Of a stretch of DNA of 64,000 bases, positions 31,270 through 43,736 are shown in pieces. How positions within the stretch are numbered: the stretch's first letter is position 1; each line of letters opens with the position of its first letter. The stretch is from positions 1 to 64,000 of the forward strand of contig JAJJXM010000040.1 in the NCBI GenBank assembly GCA_024516155.1, in the 5' to 3' direction. A program made the translations under genes and the position numbers. The notes beneath the pieces were generated by a model that searched no databases, was not told the origin of the DNA, and saw only the letters and a program-made list of their open reading frames with translations. The stretch comes from Pyronema omphalodes (lineage: Eukaryota > Ascomycota > Pezizomycetes > Pezizales > Pyronemataceae).

Positions 31270-32920
31270 ATGGCAACTTCATATGTCGATACTTCTGTGC
31301 CTCCACCGTACGAAACTCGAGGGGCATACTCTTCACTGGAACCAAGCGCACCAGTTGTGCCCACAACTATCCCTGCACAACAACCAGAAAGCGAGATTGC
31401 GGTCATTCATCAACAAACCTGGGCTCGACGGAATCGAGGAAAAATAATAAGTGGCATAATAATAGTGTGCGCGGTAGGACTGATTTTTGGTTTGGCTTTT
31501 GGCATTGCCTATCCGCCTAATCGTCGTGATCACAAACCTAAAACTTATCCGTATATAGGACAACCACTCGTCCCAAAGTACGTATACCATCCACTACACG
31601 ATTCAGATATATCAAGTAGTTGTGGCTATGCTAATAAATAATGAATAGGCCCGTGGATGGGGTGACGCCGCTTGCTGCGGTTTGGACAAATAGTACCGGG
31701 GCGAGGATATTCACACAGAATAATGCTACCGGATTTATCACCGTGTCGTCGTCGGGAATAGGGGCATACCATTTGACACAGGAGACAATCCGGCCAAATA
31801 TGGCAGCATCAAGCTTCACCCCCCTAGCGGCTGTTGCGTGGGATGGTGGGAATGAGGTTCGACACCAATTAATCCCTGGAGTCTGATTAATAACCATATT
31901 TAACGTCTTAAATCAAGTAGATGCGACTTTTTTTCTTCTCCGATGACCTTAAGAGTCGCACGAGGTTATTGCAAGAGTACTCCTGGTCAGTCTCTACAGG
32001 TGTCTGGACCGAAGGCCCCATTTCAAAAGCCAATATACAAGCCTACAGCCAATCAAAAGTTGCGGCAACTGTTCTCCCATCTACCAACCAAATCCGTTTG
32101 TACTACGAATCTACTACCGCTGGAAATATACAAGAATTAAGCTACAACATCACTAACAATACTGATCAAAAATGGGATGCCATCAACTATCCTCACAGCG
32201 GGCCTCAGAACTTTGACTTGTCGCTGGACAGCGGATCTGATATTGCCGCTATCACCGTCAACAGAACTGAGTTACGGTTGTATTCCGTACGCAATGGAAA
32301 TCTTAGCGAAATGTCGTGGCCATATAGTGATGGAGTCAATGTTCCTATTCCCAACATCAACTGGGTCACTAGTAAGGCTCCTAAGAACAAGTATCGCGGT
32401 TATGACTAACATTTGGTGAATAGCAACTCAGAACATAAACAAAACTTCTTATACGCCATATTACTTGGTGCCAGGGACCCCCATCACCGCTGTCCGCTGG
32501 GAGGGCAATGGTTCCGCAAACACATTGGCATTCCAACATGTTCTGTACTATGAGGTTGACTACTTGCCTATACCATCTCTCCTCGATTCCGAAAAAGCTA
32601 TCGAGATAGCAGATACTTATAAAGTTCCTCAGAAACTTGATACCACAGGCCCTATTCCAGGCCCCGGTAAGGCAAGTTGGAAGGGCAGTGTTTTCGATGG
32701 GACGGATAGTGTATTTAACCTACGGTATAGGGTGCAGATCATAAGGGGGTCTAAGATGGTAGCGTTAACGCAGGGCGATATTGTCAGAATGTATTATCAT
32801 GCGGACGATGGTGTTAGGAGTATTATGTATAATGCAACGGAAGTGCCGCCGTCTGCAGGTAGTGGACGTTGGTGGGAAAGTGGGACTAACTATCCACATG
32901 TGCCGAAGAATAAATATTAG
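31270..32920 (+). CDS. type II membrane protein with fucose-lectin-like propeller
   Basis: Four exons are proposed: 31270-31577, 31649-31856, 31921-32371 and 32424-32920, giving 487 residues. Donors are GTACGT, GTTCGA (weak) and GTAAGG; acceptors are AATAG, AGTAG and AATAG; phases match at every junction. Residues 1-58 are cytosolic with a PPPY motif at 11-14, and residues 59-81 form one transmembrane helix (IISGIIIVCAVGLIFGLAFG) preceded by RRNRGK, so the bulk should be outside the cytosol. The rest shows repeating blade motifs typical of the fungal fucose-specific lectin (AAL-like) propeller: PLAAVAWDGGNE-RLFFF, IRLYYESTTAGNIQELSY, ELRLYSVRNGNLSEMSW and VRMYYHADDGVRSIMY. Several N-glycosylation sites (NST, NAT, NNT, NRT, NLS) fit an extracellular domain. 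Sugar binding itself is not proven; the second intron's donor is the weakest part of the model. Confidence 0.75.
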
Positions 32921-34686
32921 ACGGAGATGGATTAATGATGATTGTACTTTGAAAGGGAAAGAAATTTATTTTAGCTATTGTAGTATTATAATGTAAATAA
33001 AGTGGCTTTAATTGATATGGATGTTGAATCCATGGGCTTAGTCGAAGAATAGATAAAGATGGTGAAAGAAATTTGACAGCACCAGCAAAAAACTCAGGTT
33101 TAGAACGGTAGATATTTCTTCTCAAATTTTTCTTCCTGCGGAGGTTTCTGTAGATACTTCATTGCACCGAGAAATCAGGGCATAGCCCTAGCTATGCTGG
33201 TTTGACCAGCAAGTCATCTAGCGGGTACCACACCGATACATAGTCTAGTGTTTGGTAACCGGCCCATCGCTTCGTAGTCGTACATAGCCAGCCGTCACGC
33301 GCTTGAGGATGTAGAACTGCGGGGTACTTTTCACCACGCCCGCGGTGACAATTTGAACCGCGTCACTACTGCTTCTTTCGGTCCGGCAGTGATTGTGCTG
33401 TTTGGATGAAGATTGATACGAAGATTGATATCAGAGCTACAGATATGTCCAAATAGCACTGTAGTTTGTCACTCATCCTTATCAGGTAGCGTTACACAAC
33501 GGCACACGGCGTGCAAGAATTCAACCCCGAGTAACCAAATTTGAACCCCCCCGCGGGCCAAAGGCTCGAACTCAACTTCAACCATGCCATGCAAACATTA
33601 TGCGCTATTACCTGGCTCAACCATTTAAACACCCGACTGGCTTCCCTCCCACTTGACTTCCTGTCCATTATCAGCCAAAACTCCATCCATCAATCCAACA
33701 ATGGACCAACTCCTCTCTTCATCACCATTCCACTGGTAAAAAGGTCACAGTAAGTCTTCAGCCTGAAATACATCAACAGAGAATGAATGCTAATTGCAAT
33801 CAGGTTAAATATATAGTCGACGCGTTCATATTCCAATGCTTCACCTGAAGCTCTTAAGCCAATGTGGCTCATTACCAAACCATCGAAGAGGATGTGTATC
33901 AAATGTGCGGTATCGCTAGCTATGAGGCGGCAGGTAAATCATTCAAATTATCACTATAAATCGCGGTTTATGAGTTGGCAAACTAAAAGTACTCCGAAGA
34001 AACGTTCCACAGGGTTCAAACTCCCCGGTTCGTTCACAATTCCTTAACCGCATCAATAATCATCCTCGCTGGAAGCCGGCAGTACAGTCTTTCGTCCAGC
34101 CGGGTGGTGTCTTGCCACCATTTACGTTCCGCTAGTTTGCTAAATGGCGACAAACCCATGATGTGGCTTAATATCAAACCATCGAAGAGGATGTGTATCA
34201 AAGGTGCGAAATCACACGAAGAGACGATAGGTAAATCATCCATGAATATTCTAGAAATTGGGACTTGTGAACTGGTAAACTAACAGTTCCCTTAGGAAAC
34301 ATTCCACAGGATCCAGGCCCCCGGGGGTTTTCACAATTCTCCAACCGCATCAATAATTCTTCAACTGGAAATTGAAATTCCAGGCTTTCGTGCGGCCGGG
34401 TTGTGTGGTTCCATAGGACCCAGACTCCCCGGTTCGTTCACAATTCTCTAACCGCATCAATAATTCTCCAAACTGGAAACCAAAATTCCAGGCTTTTGTG
34501 CGGCCGGGTCGTGTGTTGCCACCATATGCGTTCCACTAGTTTTCCAAGTTACGACAAACTCAATGTAGATACACCAGTGGAATCCTCCTATCTCGAGTAC
34601 CACCAACTATTTACACCAATTGCCTCGATACAATTATTCTTCAGTTTCTCGGCTGTCGTTTGACTATGATACCACCATCATACAAC
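32921..34686. other. spacer with degenerate 300-bp repeats
   Basis: AT-rich spacer follows the lectin-like gene. From about 33850 to 34570 a unit of roughly 300 bp is repeated, with a final partial copy. No conserved protein was found. Confidence 0.5.
33850..34570. repeat. about 300-bp tandem repeat, two and a half copies
   Basis: Copies begin near 33850, 34155 and 34415 (partial). Shared blocks in order are CCATCGAAGAGGATGTGTAT, GGTAAATCATYC, CATTCCACAGG, TCCCCGGTTCGTTCACAATT, AACCGCATCAATAAT, CGKCCGGGTYGTGT and GCCACCATWTRCGTTCC. Open frames on both strands reflect the repeat, and none extends through it. Confidence 0.75.
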
Positions 34687-35025
34687 TCAGTGTACTATTT
34701 TCAAGGACATGATCTTTCTCGGAATTGTCGGTATTACTTCTCCCACCGCTTCTTGATACCACCTGGTAAATACACCTACGATGTTCCTGTCCGCATAGTT
34801 ACTGGAGACAACTTGATCCCCTGTAACTGCAACTTTGCTAGAAGTTGCTGCACACGGCTCGCGACAGACGCTTTTTACGCAACTGCAGTGGCAGAAATTA
34901 GGTTTTCTCGGCGCTTCATTCAATACAGCAACAGAATCATCTCCAATCTTCAAGTGCAGCACAAACACCGCCAAAACCAAACCCCACGACAGAAACAACA
35001 AGAAAGACAATCTCAAGTTCATCAT
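34687..35025 (-). CDS. candidate small secreted Cys-containing protein
   Basis: A frame of 112 residues from the ATG at 35025. It begins with a strong hydrophobic N-terminus (MMNLRLSFLLFLSWGLVLAV), which reads as a signal peptide or anchor. The next segment has a Cys cluster, CHCSCVKSVCREPC, with five Cys in 14 residues. The C-terminal half has no repeats and ends IPRKIMSLKIVH. A TATATAAGGGG box lies about 140 bp upstream on the same strand. A longer frame begins at 35067. No family was recognised. The opposite strand also carries an open frame over the same bases (34660-35061), which weakens the call. Confidence 0.4.
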   Translation of the reverse strand: MMNLRLSFLLFLSWGLVLAVFVLHLKIGDDSVAVLNEAPRKPNFCHCSCVKSVCREPCAATSSKVAVTGDQVVSSNYADRNIVGVFTRWYQEAVGEVIPTIPRKIMSLKIVH

Positions 35026-38000
35026 TCTACTCCTCTCTACTTCCAGCCAACGGAAGATTGAATACAAAGGAAACAGGCCATTTATCGCCTCTGGTCTTCG
35101 AATAGAACCCCTGTATCACGCTGTTAACAGCTCCATATAACCGGTTTCCTGTTTTTTGACCCCCTTATATACCTTCGCCGTCTCTGGTCTTGGAATACAA
35201 CACTGTCACGACGATTTCTTTGATCTCACATCATCGTTTTCTCTTTTCTTCTAATGCCCCCACTCATATCTTTCTCGTCTCTGGTTTTCGAATGCAACAT
35301 TTGCGCTGCGATGTAAACAGCTCTACAACCTTCGGTCTTTGGGGGGTTGCGGCGGTGTTGAGAGTATTAATTGGCCAATATATCATGGTATATCTGAGGA
35401 GCTTTGGGGATTTCGTACTGGTACTGAGAAGATATTACTGTAGTGTTGAAAGCCGCCTAGGGCTCTGGTGTCTCAGCCACAATCAGGGTTCAGGTCACTC
35501 GCCCGTGTACACAGTTAGGGTTGATGTGACTTGACTTAGAGGTTGCACATTTGGTATACCTCTTTCCGTAGAATGCGTAAAATTAAATCATTACCTCTTT
35601 CAATCAATAGTGTTCTCCACCTCCATTTGGTTTTTCCCTCTTTTGTTGAACTTGAATATGTAGATAATAATGCTATGATTCGTGAAGGGAATACGGGGTA
35701 AGAGAGCTGAGGGTATTGAGATACATGCAGAGCCAGGAGTTGATGATTGAATTGTTTATTTTAAGTTTGAGACCTCTGACTAAGGACTTCTGACTAAGGA
35801 CTTTTGATTTCCGACTTTTGAGTTTCGAGTTTCGAGTTCGTGATTTGGAGTTTTGTTGATTTTGCTTTTTGCTTTTTTATTTTTTATTTTTTATTTTGAT
35901 TCGGGTTGATGCATGTTACATATAAACCGCCTGTGCTCAAAGTTGCTATTTTTTAACTGCCCGTGCAACTGCAAGCGCAACACAACGCATTGACCGCTCG
36001 ATAACACCGGAAAGGCCAAGCTACCTACATATGTACCACCAAACACCGACCACCGCACCTTGGTTGCCTAACCTTGAATAAGGTAACGCATAGGGTTATC
36101 AAGGTTATTAGGGTTATCGCTGCCCTAAGTAGATTTGAAGTGGGTGGGTTATGTAAGATGTGTCTGGGTAAGCCTTGGCTTATGATATTGTTGATACATG
36201 AGGCATGAGGGTAATAGGTATGCGGATATGATTCATCATACGCTCTCGGCCGATAGTCACTGTATCATGTAGGTATGTACGTAATCTATTTGGTTATCTA
36301 GCAGCAAGCTTATATTATATGTGCTGATGATGCCTGAAGAACCAAGGTCTGAGTGTACATACATGATACCGGTTGCGTCACAGCGTCAGATTAGACGGGG
36401 TCATGAAGAGATAGGTGTGGATGTGTCTTTGTCATGATTAACCCGGGTTCAGTTATTCTGACGAAGGTTTGATCATGGCAAGCACGTGAAGCTGATTTTG
36501 GTCAGCTTTGTTTGTGTCGGAAAGTCTGTGCACCACTTGTGAATCGTCATTGTGTTACACATGGGAGCTAGGTGAAAAGATGTTTCATTTGCTGTTGCTT
36601 GGGCCTAGTGTTTCTTTGTACATCGTATCTGCCGTAGCTTTTCTTCAAGTTAAGCAGATTATTGAAAATCAGACAAGCTATAAATATTGTTATGTTCTGA
36701 AGTCTTAGTATGACACCCAATCATACGATATCTTTACTCTTTATTCTATTCAAAGGTTTAATATAGCTACAAGTAGGCTTTTCTGTTGTAAAACACCCGG
36801 TCACTTCTTCATTCTATGTCTCATTGAATTTCTCCCTGAACTTTCCGAGTTTCCCGAGCGGTGAGCTTCCTGGATGATTGTTTCTCCGTAGTTTCAAGTA
36901 CTTCAGGCATGATATCTCAGTGACGCCCACGCTTAGTTTACCGACTGAAAAGTACCAAAGTATCAAAGACCTCGGCGGTTAAAATCACCTGCAAGACATA
37001 TATAGTCCTCCAGGGGTTCCATGGTGCGGAGGAATTGATTTTATCACTACCCAAGCTTGTTTAGCCTGATCCAGTTCATCACTCAAGCCATCCCAAGTCC
37101 GGTTCGCTCCAACTTTGGGTCGAGATGCAGCAGAGGAAAATTAAAGAGGCTTGCATCGGAGCCGAGAAAAGAGATGGATCGGCTATCTTGTGTATATCGA
37201 TATCGGAAAGAAAACTCTAATTCTAAAATGAAGGTCCGAGCACCGTTCTTTGACGAGCATTGTATGTAAACTTTAGAATCCTTTACGAGTGAAAATCACG
37301 TGCCTTTCATACTACTGCAGGTGGTGACATATCCATCCCATCTTTGTCAAGATCCCCCATCGTAATCGGTTCACCTCCAGCCTCGCGTTAATTGTCAATT
37401 GTATATATGACCGAACCCAGGAAATTTCTAAAGATTCAGGCACCGCCCACTCTTATCTCAGATTGCATAGACTTATGAAGATAGATGCATAAACTTGCTG
37501 AAACTTATGCAATCGATAGCCGCCGTCTCCCGACGTGTACTGCGTTCGGAAGACGACGGACCATGTCGCCATATACAAATCGCGAACAGCGTCAGCCTAT
37601 CGCGTCCGAAATAGTGAAAGCCCGAAGAGAGAAAAGAGAAATGCCCACAAATGATTGGAACCTTCTCTGATGGGCAGCCTCGCTTGTCTTCATCGCTGGC
37701 AGCCTCTTTAACTTCCCTGACTGCCTGACCATCCACCTCCACGACACAACAAGCTGCTCAGTAATCCAGCCCCGCGACTTCCTCTTATCCAGGCGATACC
37801 CCCAAACGAGAAACGACGAAACGAAACTCCTTGTACACAAGACTTACTGAATCAGCATTCCATTCCAGCCTTACGTTTCTTACGTTTCCTACGTTTCGAT
37901 TGACTACAAAGCGCTGTTCTGTTTGCACATTCGTTTGGTGCTGACGAAAAACTACGATTACGACTACCGTTTGTTGGTGAGCGCGACGGCGAGCTGAAGG

Positions 38001-38277
38001 GCTTCATCCGCTAACGAACACCAGAGTTCTTTCGCCTCCGCACGCTTCGCTACCGATACCCCGCGAACGCTAATTTATCGAGCCTTGAGATCCAAAGTAC
38101 CTACATATCCTTGGGTCGACATTTACCTACACCTCATAACGCGCGTTGCATCCTGTCAAGTGCAAGTCGCGCTGGCATAGATACACACCCTTACCTCTGT
38201 GATATCTTTGTATCGCCGTTTGCCGCCCGTCTATACTTCATTCACTCTCGCCAAATTTGTCTGTTGCCGCTGGCACT
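35026..38277. other. spacer, no confident gene
   Basis: Short repeated phrases containing CTCTGGTYTTCGAATRSAAC occur near 35089, 35180 and 35279. The first and last are each followed by a GTWAACAGCTC motif. They lie upstream of the small secreted candidate and might be regulatory or a local duplication. Stretches of TTTTATTTTTTATTTTTTATTTT occur near 35875-35898. The segment before 38278 probably holds the 5' UTR of the next gene. Short frames near 36508, 37057 and 37473 are not convincing. Confidence 0.45.
35161..35171 (-). promoter_or_regulatory. candidate TATA box
   Basis: TATATAAGGGG on the minus strand, about 140 bp before the ATG at 35025. Confidence 0.3.
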
Positions 38278-41200
38278 ATGCCCGCCCTAGCCCCACTTCT
38301 CTCCCCCGACGACAGCAGCGGAATATCCAATGACCCAACCACAAAAAAAGCTCCACGAAAACTGCGACGAAAAAACCCACCAACATCTCTATCAACAAAT
38401 CACCAAAAACTTCCCTCAGCAACCTCCTCCACAGTTTCGCTACCGAAATCCCAAGCAAGACCAACGTCAAGCAGGAGTTTTAAGGCGGCGTCAACAGGAT
38501 GGTTTTCTAGGGCCGGAAGAAAGAGTATGGATGCGGAACGTGAGGAGGCATGGCAGGGTCTAGCTGTTGGAAACGGTGGGGGTATGTAGCGCATTATCCT
38601 TATTCTTATATTCTATGGACATCCCACCCCAATCATGGGTCTTACCTTAGAATATCTTTTACTGTACGGACATAAGCAACTAACACCTCACCTTTAGCAA
38701 CAGACGCCTCTTCCGTATATACCGTCTCCTCCCATAACGAAAACCAAATGTCTTCGCCTCCTCCAATTCCTACAAAATATCAAGCGCGGCCAAAGACCGT
38801 TCCTATATCTAGCGAATTTCTCTTACCTCCATCAGCGCCATTCTCCGAGCTCCCAAATAGCTCCGATCCTAATCGCCGTAGCATTTCATCGAGTTCACCA
38901 GTTCTACCCCCACTACCGAGCTTTAAGAGTGGTGACTTTGGATTTGTTACAGCACCAAGCAGTATTGCCTCCTTCGAAATGGGGGAAGGCGGGGACGAGA
39001 AACCCCCATTGTCACCGAAACATCCCGGAAGGAAAGCCAGAAGCAGAGAAGGGAGTCCTCGGAGGAGTGATAGCTTCCATTCTACAAATAGGCCAGTGAG
39101 CGGGATAAGTACGGCAGGAACGCCATTGAGGCAGACCTCCAACAGCAGCCCTCAGCCCGAAGAGACGAATGAAAGGAAACCCAGCGAGGGTAGTGAAGAA
39201 AGCACAGGAAATAGAGAATATAAAAGAGCTGGAAATGGGGGAATTCAACAATTCAGAAGAACCTATACCGGAGATGATGCAACTGAATCCCCTATCGACC
39301 CAGCACTCGAACACCTTACTTTCCATGCCGTTACAACTGAAGAACCTATTATTCTCCCTTCCAACAGTAACAGCATGCAATCATCTCCATCCGTTTCGCC
39401 ACAACTCTCCAGTGCCGCTCCTCAAGGTCAGGACCCTGCTGCGCCGGCCCAGGAACCAAAGAAGCGGAGAAACAGCTTCCTCGGCGGCTGGAAGTTGGCA
39501 ATGAAACGTGCCTCCGGATCAAGCGATAACCAACCCAACGATATACCACAGCCTACGCAACCGGTTGGAGTTGGTTCGGGTGGTGGGTGGATCTACAGGA
39601 GACGGGGTAGTTTCTCATCCCCACGTCCACCGACTGGTAATTCCAAGAGTTACGCTGAGGAGTATAAAGAGTTCCGAGCTCAGAAGGCACGGGAAGCTAA
39701 AGAGAAGGAGGAGCTTGAGAAACTTGCTGCTGCTAATCCTGTACCAGCAAAGCCGATCCAGAATCCAGTAGACAGAGCGGCGGCAAGAAATTCGCAACCC
39801 CCACCATTACAAACGCAGCCACCCACTCCTTCAGCAGCGTCCAAACGTAACTCTGCCCCCGCAGCCTCGCCTGTAGTGCCCCAACCAATTCTCCGCCCAA
39901 CAACCGCTCCTTCAGCCTCTTTACCTTTACCCCGTCCAACAACCGCAAAATCCACCCGCTCAAATATCTCTACCGCCAATGACGATAAAACCCCCACTCC
40001 GTCCATCAAAACCACCCACTCCACCCGTAGAAGTTTCAGAGAGAAAATGAAATCTGTCGAAGCACGATTTTCTGGACGGAGTGGCTCGGATAAGGTTCCC
40101 AAAGCTCCTATCAGCGGCGCAATTGGTGGTGCTGCTCAGGCTGCTGCGGCGGTGGGGATCAATAACTCCAACTCCAACCCCGGAAAATCGGAGAAGTCGG
40201 GGGTGGGTGAGACATCGTCCACAGCAGTTGGTGGTATTCCTTCACCGGCAAATTCTTCTGCTTCTTCAAGTTCTGCAAATTCGGCAAAAAATAAATTTGG
40301 GCCAAGTACACAAGGTCCTATTCAATCCATCTTGGCGGGTAATAAACAGAGTAAACAGAATAACAAGCAACTCCCAGCTCCACCAGCGGCTTCGGCAATG
40401 ACTACAGCGCTCCAAAAGCAAGTCCCAGAAAGAGATTTGGTGGGCCTAGATGTCGCTGTGAAACAGATGGGCTTGTTAGAGGAACGGATTAATAATGGAG
40501 CCCCGATATCGCCACCGGATTCTAGAGAGGGCTCAGAGGTTTCGGAGGAGTCTACTGATACGCCAATTGCGAACTCTATGACAAATGCTTCACGACAGAG
40601 AGATCAATCCAATGAATATATCGAAAAACAGCAGCGGAGTGATGGATTGCAACAACAGCAAAATACACAAGGCAGAGAAACACCAGAACAATGGCCTCAA
40701 AAACCCCCCATAACCACAAAACCCATCCTCTCAAGGCCTGGAACATCGGATGAAACAACCATGATGGAATTATCCAGACCAAGAACGGATTCTGTGACTC
40801 CAGCGCCTTTGACAATTGTTAAGACCAATTCCATCCACGCGGAATCTTATCCTTCTTGGGTTCCTATTACTGCGGGGACGGAAGCTCCTGGGAGTGGAGT
40901 GCCTGTACTACCGCCTAGAGGAAATACAGCAGCCACTGCAGCCCCCCATAAACAGCAAAATCCTCTATCACCCCTAAGGAACCAAGTCGGTAACTCGCCA
41001 TCGCCACCAACTAGCCCACCACCGGCGACTCCAGGGCAGCAACATAAAGGGAAGGATAGAGAAACGGATATGACTACAGCCAGGCAATCAACTGGAGCCG
41101 GGTTCCCTGTACCTGGAGGATTTCCTGCCACGGTTCCAGGTGGTTCAGTAATTGGAGCATTAGGCGGGGGATCTATGGGTGGTGCAACAGCCGGGGGCGT

Positions 41201-41627
41201 AATTCACAACGGAGTCGGAGGAGTTACAACAGGGTCTTCAACATTATCAGTCCCCACCCCAGCAGCAACTCAAGCCATTCCTTCGAATAGTTCAAAATCT
41301 AGCACAAGACCATCCACACCCCCGAAACCGGTTGCGAAACTTTTCGTCATCTGTTGTAGATGCAAGTATTGGCATGATTTACCGTCGGCTATGTATAGAG
41401 GAATGGTGGAAAACGGTGGTGCCACGAGGTGCCCGTATTGTTTGCATGGAATGGAGACGGCTTGTTGTTCGGGGTAAGTTCTTTCTTGAGATGATGGGAA
41501 GCGGGGTGAGGAAGGGGGAGGGGGGGGGGGGGGGGGGCGGGATGAGCTCATGGAATTAAACGGCTAATAATTGGTGATGATATATAGATATACTTGTGTT
41601 GTTTACATGCACCAGAGACACCACTAA
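38278..41627 (+). CDS. large disordered protein with C-terminal double-CxxC motif
   Basis: Three exons are proposed: 38278-38581, 38698-41473 and 41588-41627, giving 1039 residues. Intron 1 (GTATGT to CTTTAG) and intron 2 (GTAAGT to ATATAG, with GGCTAATAATTG) both keep the frame. Without intron 2 the protein would stop at once after ACCSG; with it, the end becomes ACCSG-YTCVVYMHQRHH. Nearly all of the chain is Ser/Pro/Gln-rich and basic, so disordered. It has one charged helical segment (EEYKEFRAQKAREAKEKEEL) and a glycine-rich stretch near residue 900. The C-terminal 65 residues are compact: CCRCKYWHDLPS, TRCPYCLHGM and ACCSG, which look like a small metal-binding unit. Long Ser-rich proteins with this type of tail occur widely in filamentous ascomycetes; function is not known to me. 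The second intron holds an 18-base G run. Confidence 0.8.
41520..41537. repeat. G18 tract inside intron
   Basis: Eighteen consecutive G in intron 2 (41474-41587) of the preceding gene. Confidence 0.9.
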
Positions 41628-43736
41628 GCTCGACGAAGAAACGAAGTAACGACGAAGAGTTTGCAAAGAAATCGGGCTTGGAATTTTTGCGGGAGTTTTT
41701 TCTTTTTTCTTTTGTCTTTTCTGCTTTTTTTGTATGCATAGGGGCAGGAGTTTCGGGGACCCGAATATCGGGATACAATGCAATGCGATGCGGTGGTTGA
41801 TGATTGGTGTCGGTATGATATGACTGATATGATATGATATGGTTGAAAGATAGGCAGGAATAGGAAATACTATACTAGGAGAGATTATGCTATGTTGATA
41901 TGATATATGGATATGATAAATATATGATACCATTGATATGATAGTAACATTGGCCCTGGAAATAAAATTTGAAATGTGAAATATATTATTGACTGCATTT
42001 ATATATTGAAACTATATATTAGAATTATAAGCCACAAGTTACGAGCCACAAGTTACGAGCCACAAGTTACGAGCCACAAGTTACGAGCCACAAGTTACGA
42101 GCCACAAGTTACGAGCCACAAGCCACAAGCCACAAGCCACAAGCCACAAGCCACAAGCCACAAGTAACAAATTACGAGCCACAGGTTACAACTCACATAC
42201 ATACTTGAAAATTCGACCTCCAATATGTAATGAAGCGGCATTATCATAGTCTATCACTCGTCTAGGAACATTTTCACTAATAGAAAAACTTTATCTATAA
42301 CTGTAATCTGGTGCCTCTTTGGGTGGTTTTGATCACGAGGATGTGAAAAATGGACTTGGATTCCTGTATAGGCTTTGAAACCCTCGGATGGTGTATGGTT
42401 GGAAATTGAAAATCAATATCTACAGGTACTGTAATTCGGGATTATTTGTGATTATCTGCTATTATGTGTGATTATCTGATATTATCCCTAATATTTTTTT
42501 TAGGGGGGAGGGAGGGGGGGCGGGGAGGGGGGGATATGCTGTATAAGTCATCTATGTGTACTATGTGTACTATAAGATTTTCATAATGATGTATCTCAGA
42601 TAATGCACGGTTAACAAAAAATGAACGGTTGACAAATGATGAACAGTTAACAAAAGATAAACGGTTGACAAAAGATGAAGGGTATCAGCAGGAGTTCCTA
42701 GAAGTTAGAATGGGAATGGTATTAGTGGGTGGATGAAGGAAAGTCGAGGTGATAAGAGTTGCTAAAGTTGCTGAAGTTGCCGAAGTTGACGTATAAATAA
42801 ATAAATAAATAAACAATAAACATAAATTCCAAATATTAAATACCTTATCAAATCAAAGTATTTTCTGATTTTTATTCCCAAATTCTTCTTTCCCTGGCTT
42901 TGCTTCAAGAATCATAAATACAATAAAACGAGCATGTCGTGTCACTCGAATACATACAAGACGTAACTCGCTTAACGTATCGGTGACGTCATAGTATGAG
43001 GGATTATGATTTTGAACAGAGTTTCAATAGATATCAGAGGGATGAGGATTTTATATTATTTAGATATGTCTATATCTATGTAGGATAAAAGTTAAGCTTT
43101 ATAATAAGTGTAAATCAAGTGATGGCGTCAGTTGTATTCATCTCCGCGGCCTCGAAATCTGCATCTCCAGGGCGTACTCGTGACGGCTGTACTGTATGTA
43201 TGCCCTATGCCGGGTTTTTACAGTTGCCAACAGTTTCTTTGTGCTTTCGAAGAACTCTCAATTGTCTCCCCATGTAGAAGCACATTGCCGCCGTCCTCCA
43301 CGGTCCAGCTGAGTTCGTAGTTCACATTCGCACCCTGCTGACCCCCTGTTACCTAGCTTTTTCAACCTAGGATGGCTTAGAGCTTATGCAACCAGGCAGC
43401 AGCATCCGCGCGCAACGAACGAGGGCAACCAGTTTGGTAGATGCATGGCATCACAGCCCCACTTTTCCCCTCACCAGGCGACATCGCCATCTCCTCTACA
43501 ACTCTAGTTAGCTCCAGTATTTATTGATCATCGCTTTTTCTTTCTGACGGCGCTTGATATTTTTGTCGTCGCGACAACAAGAGACTTCCTTTACTCCGTA
43601 TCGTTGCGCCGAATAACCTTAAAAGCTTCGAGTCACTTCAACCAAGTACTTTACCTACGAGTTCCCGCTATACACCTGTTAGCCGTCGCATATCAACACA
43701 GCGCGCGATAACACTTCATCTCAACATCACAGCGCC
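41628..43736. other. spacer with minisatellite
   Basis: AT-rich spacer with ATATGATATGAT-type repeats (41815-41940), a 14-mer/7-mer array (42031-42166), a G-rich patch (42500-42535) and GTTGACAAAWGATGAA repeats (42610-42680). The last few hundred bases should contain the promoter and 5' UTR of the gene at 43737. Confidence 0.5.
42031..42166. repeat. GCCACAAGTTACGA 14-mer and GCCACAA 7-mer array
   Basis: About six copies of the 14-mer GCCACAAGTTACGA are followed by about seven copies of its first half, GCCACAA. Confidence 0.95.

Noticed and set aside
34010..34030. tRNA B-box-like GGTTCAAACTCCCC
   Set aside because: No A box or acceptor stem can be matched upstream, and the site is part of the 300-bp repeat.
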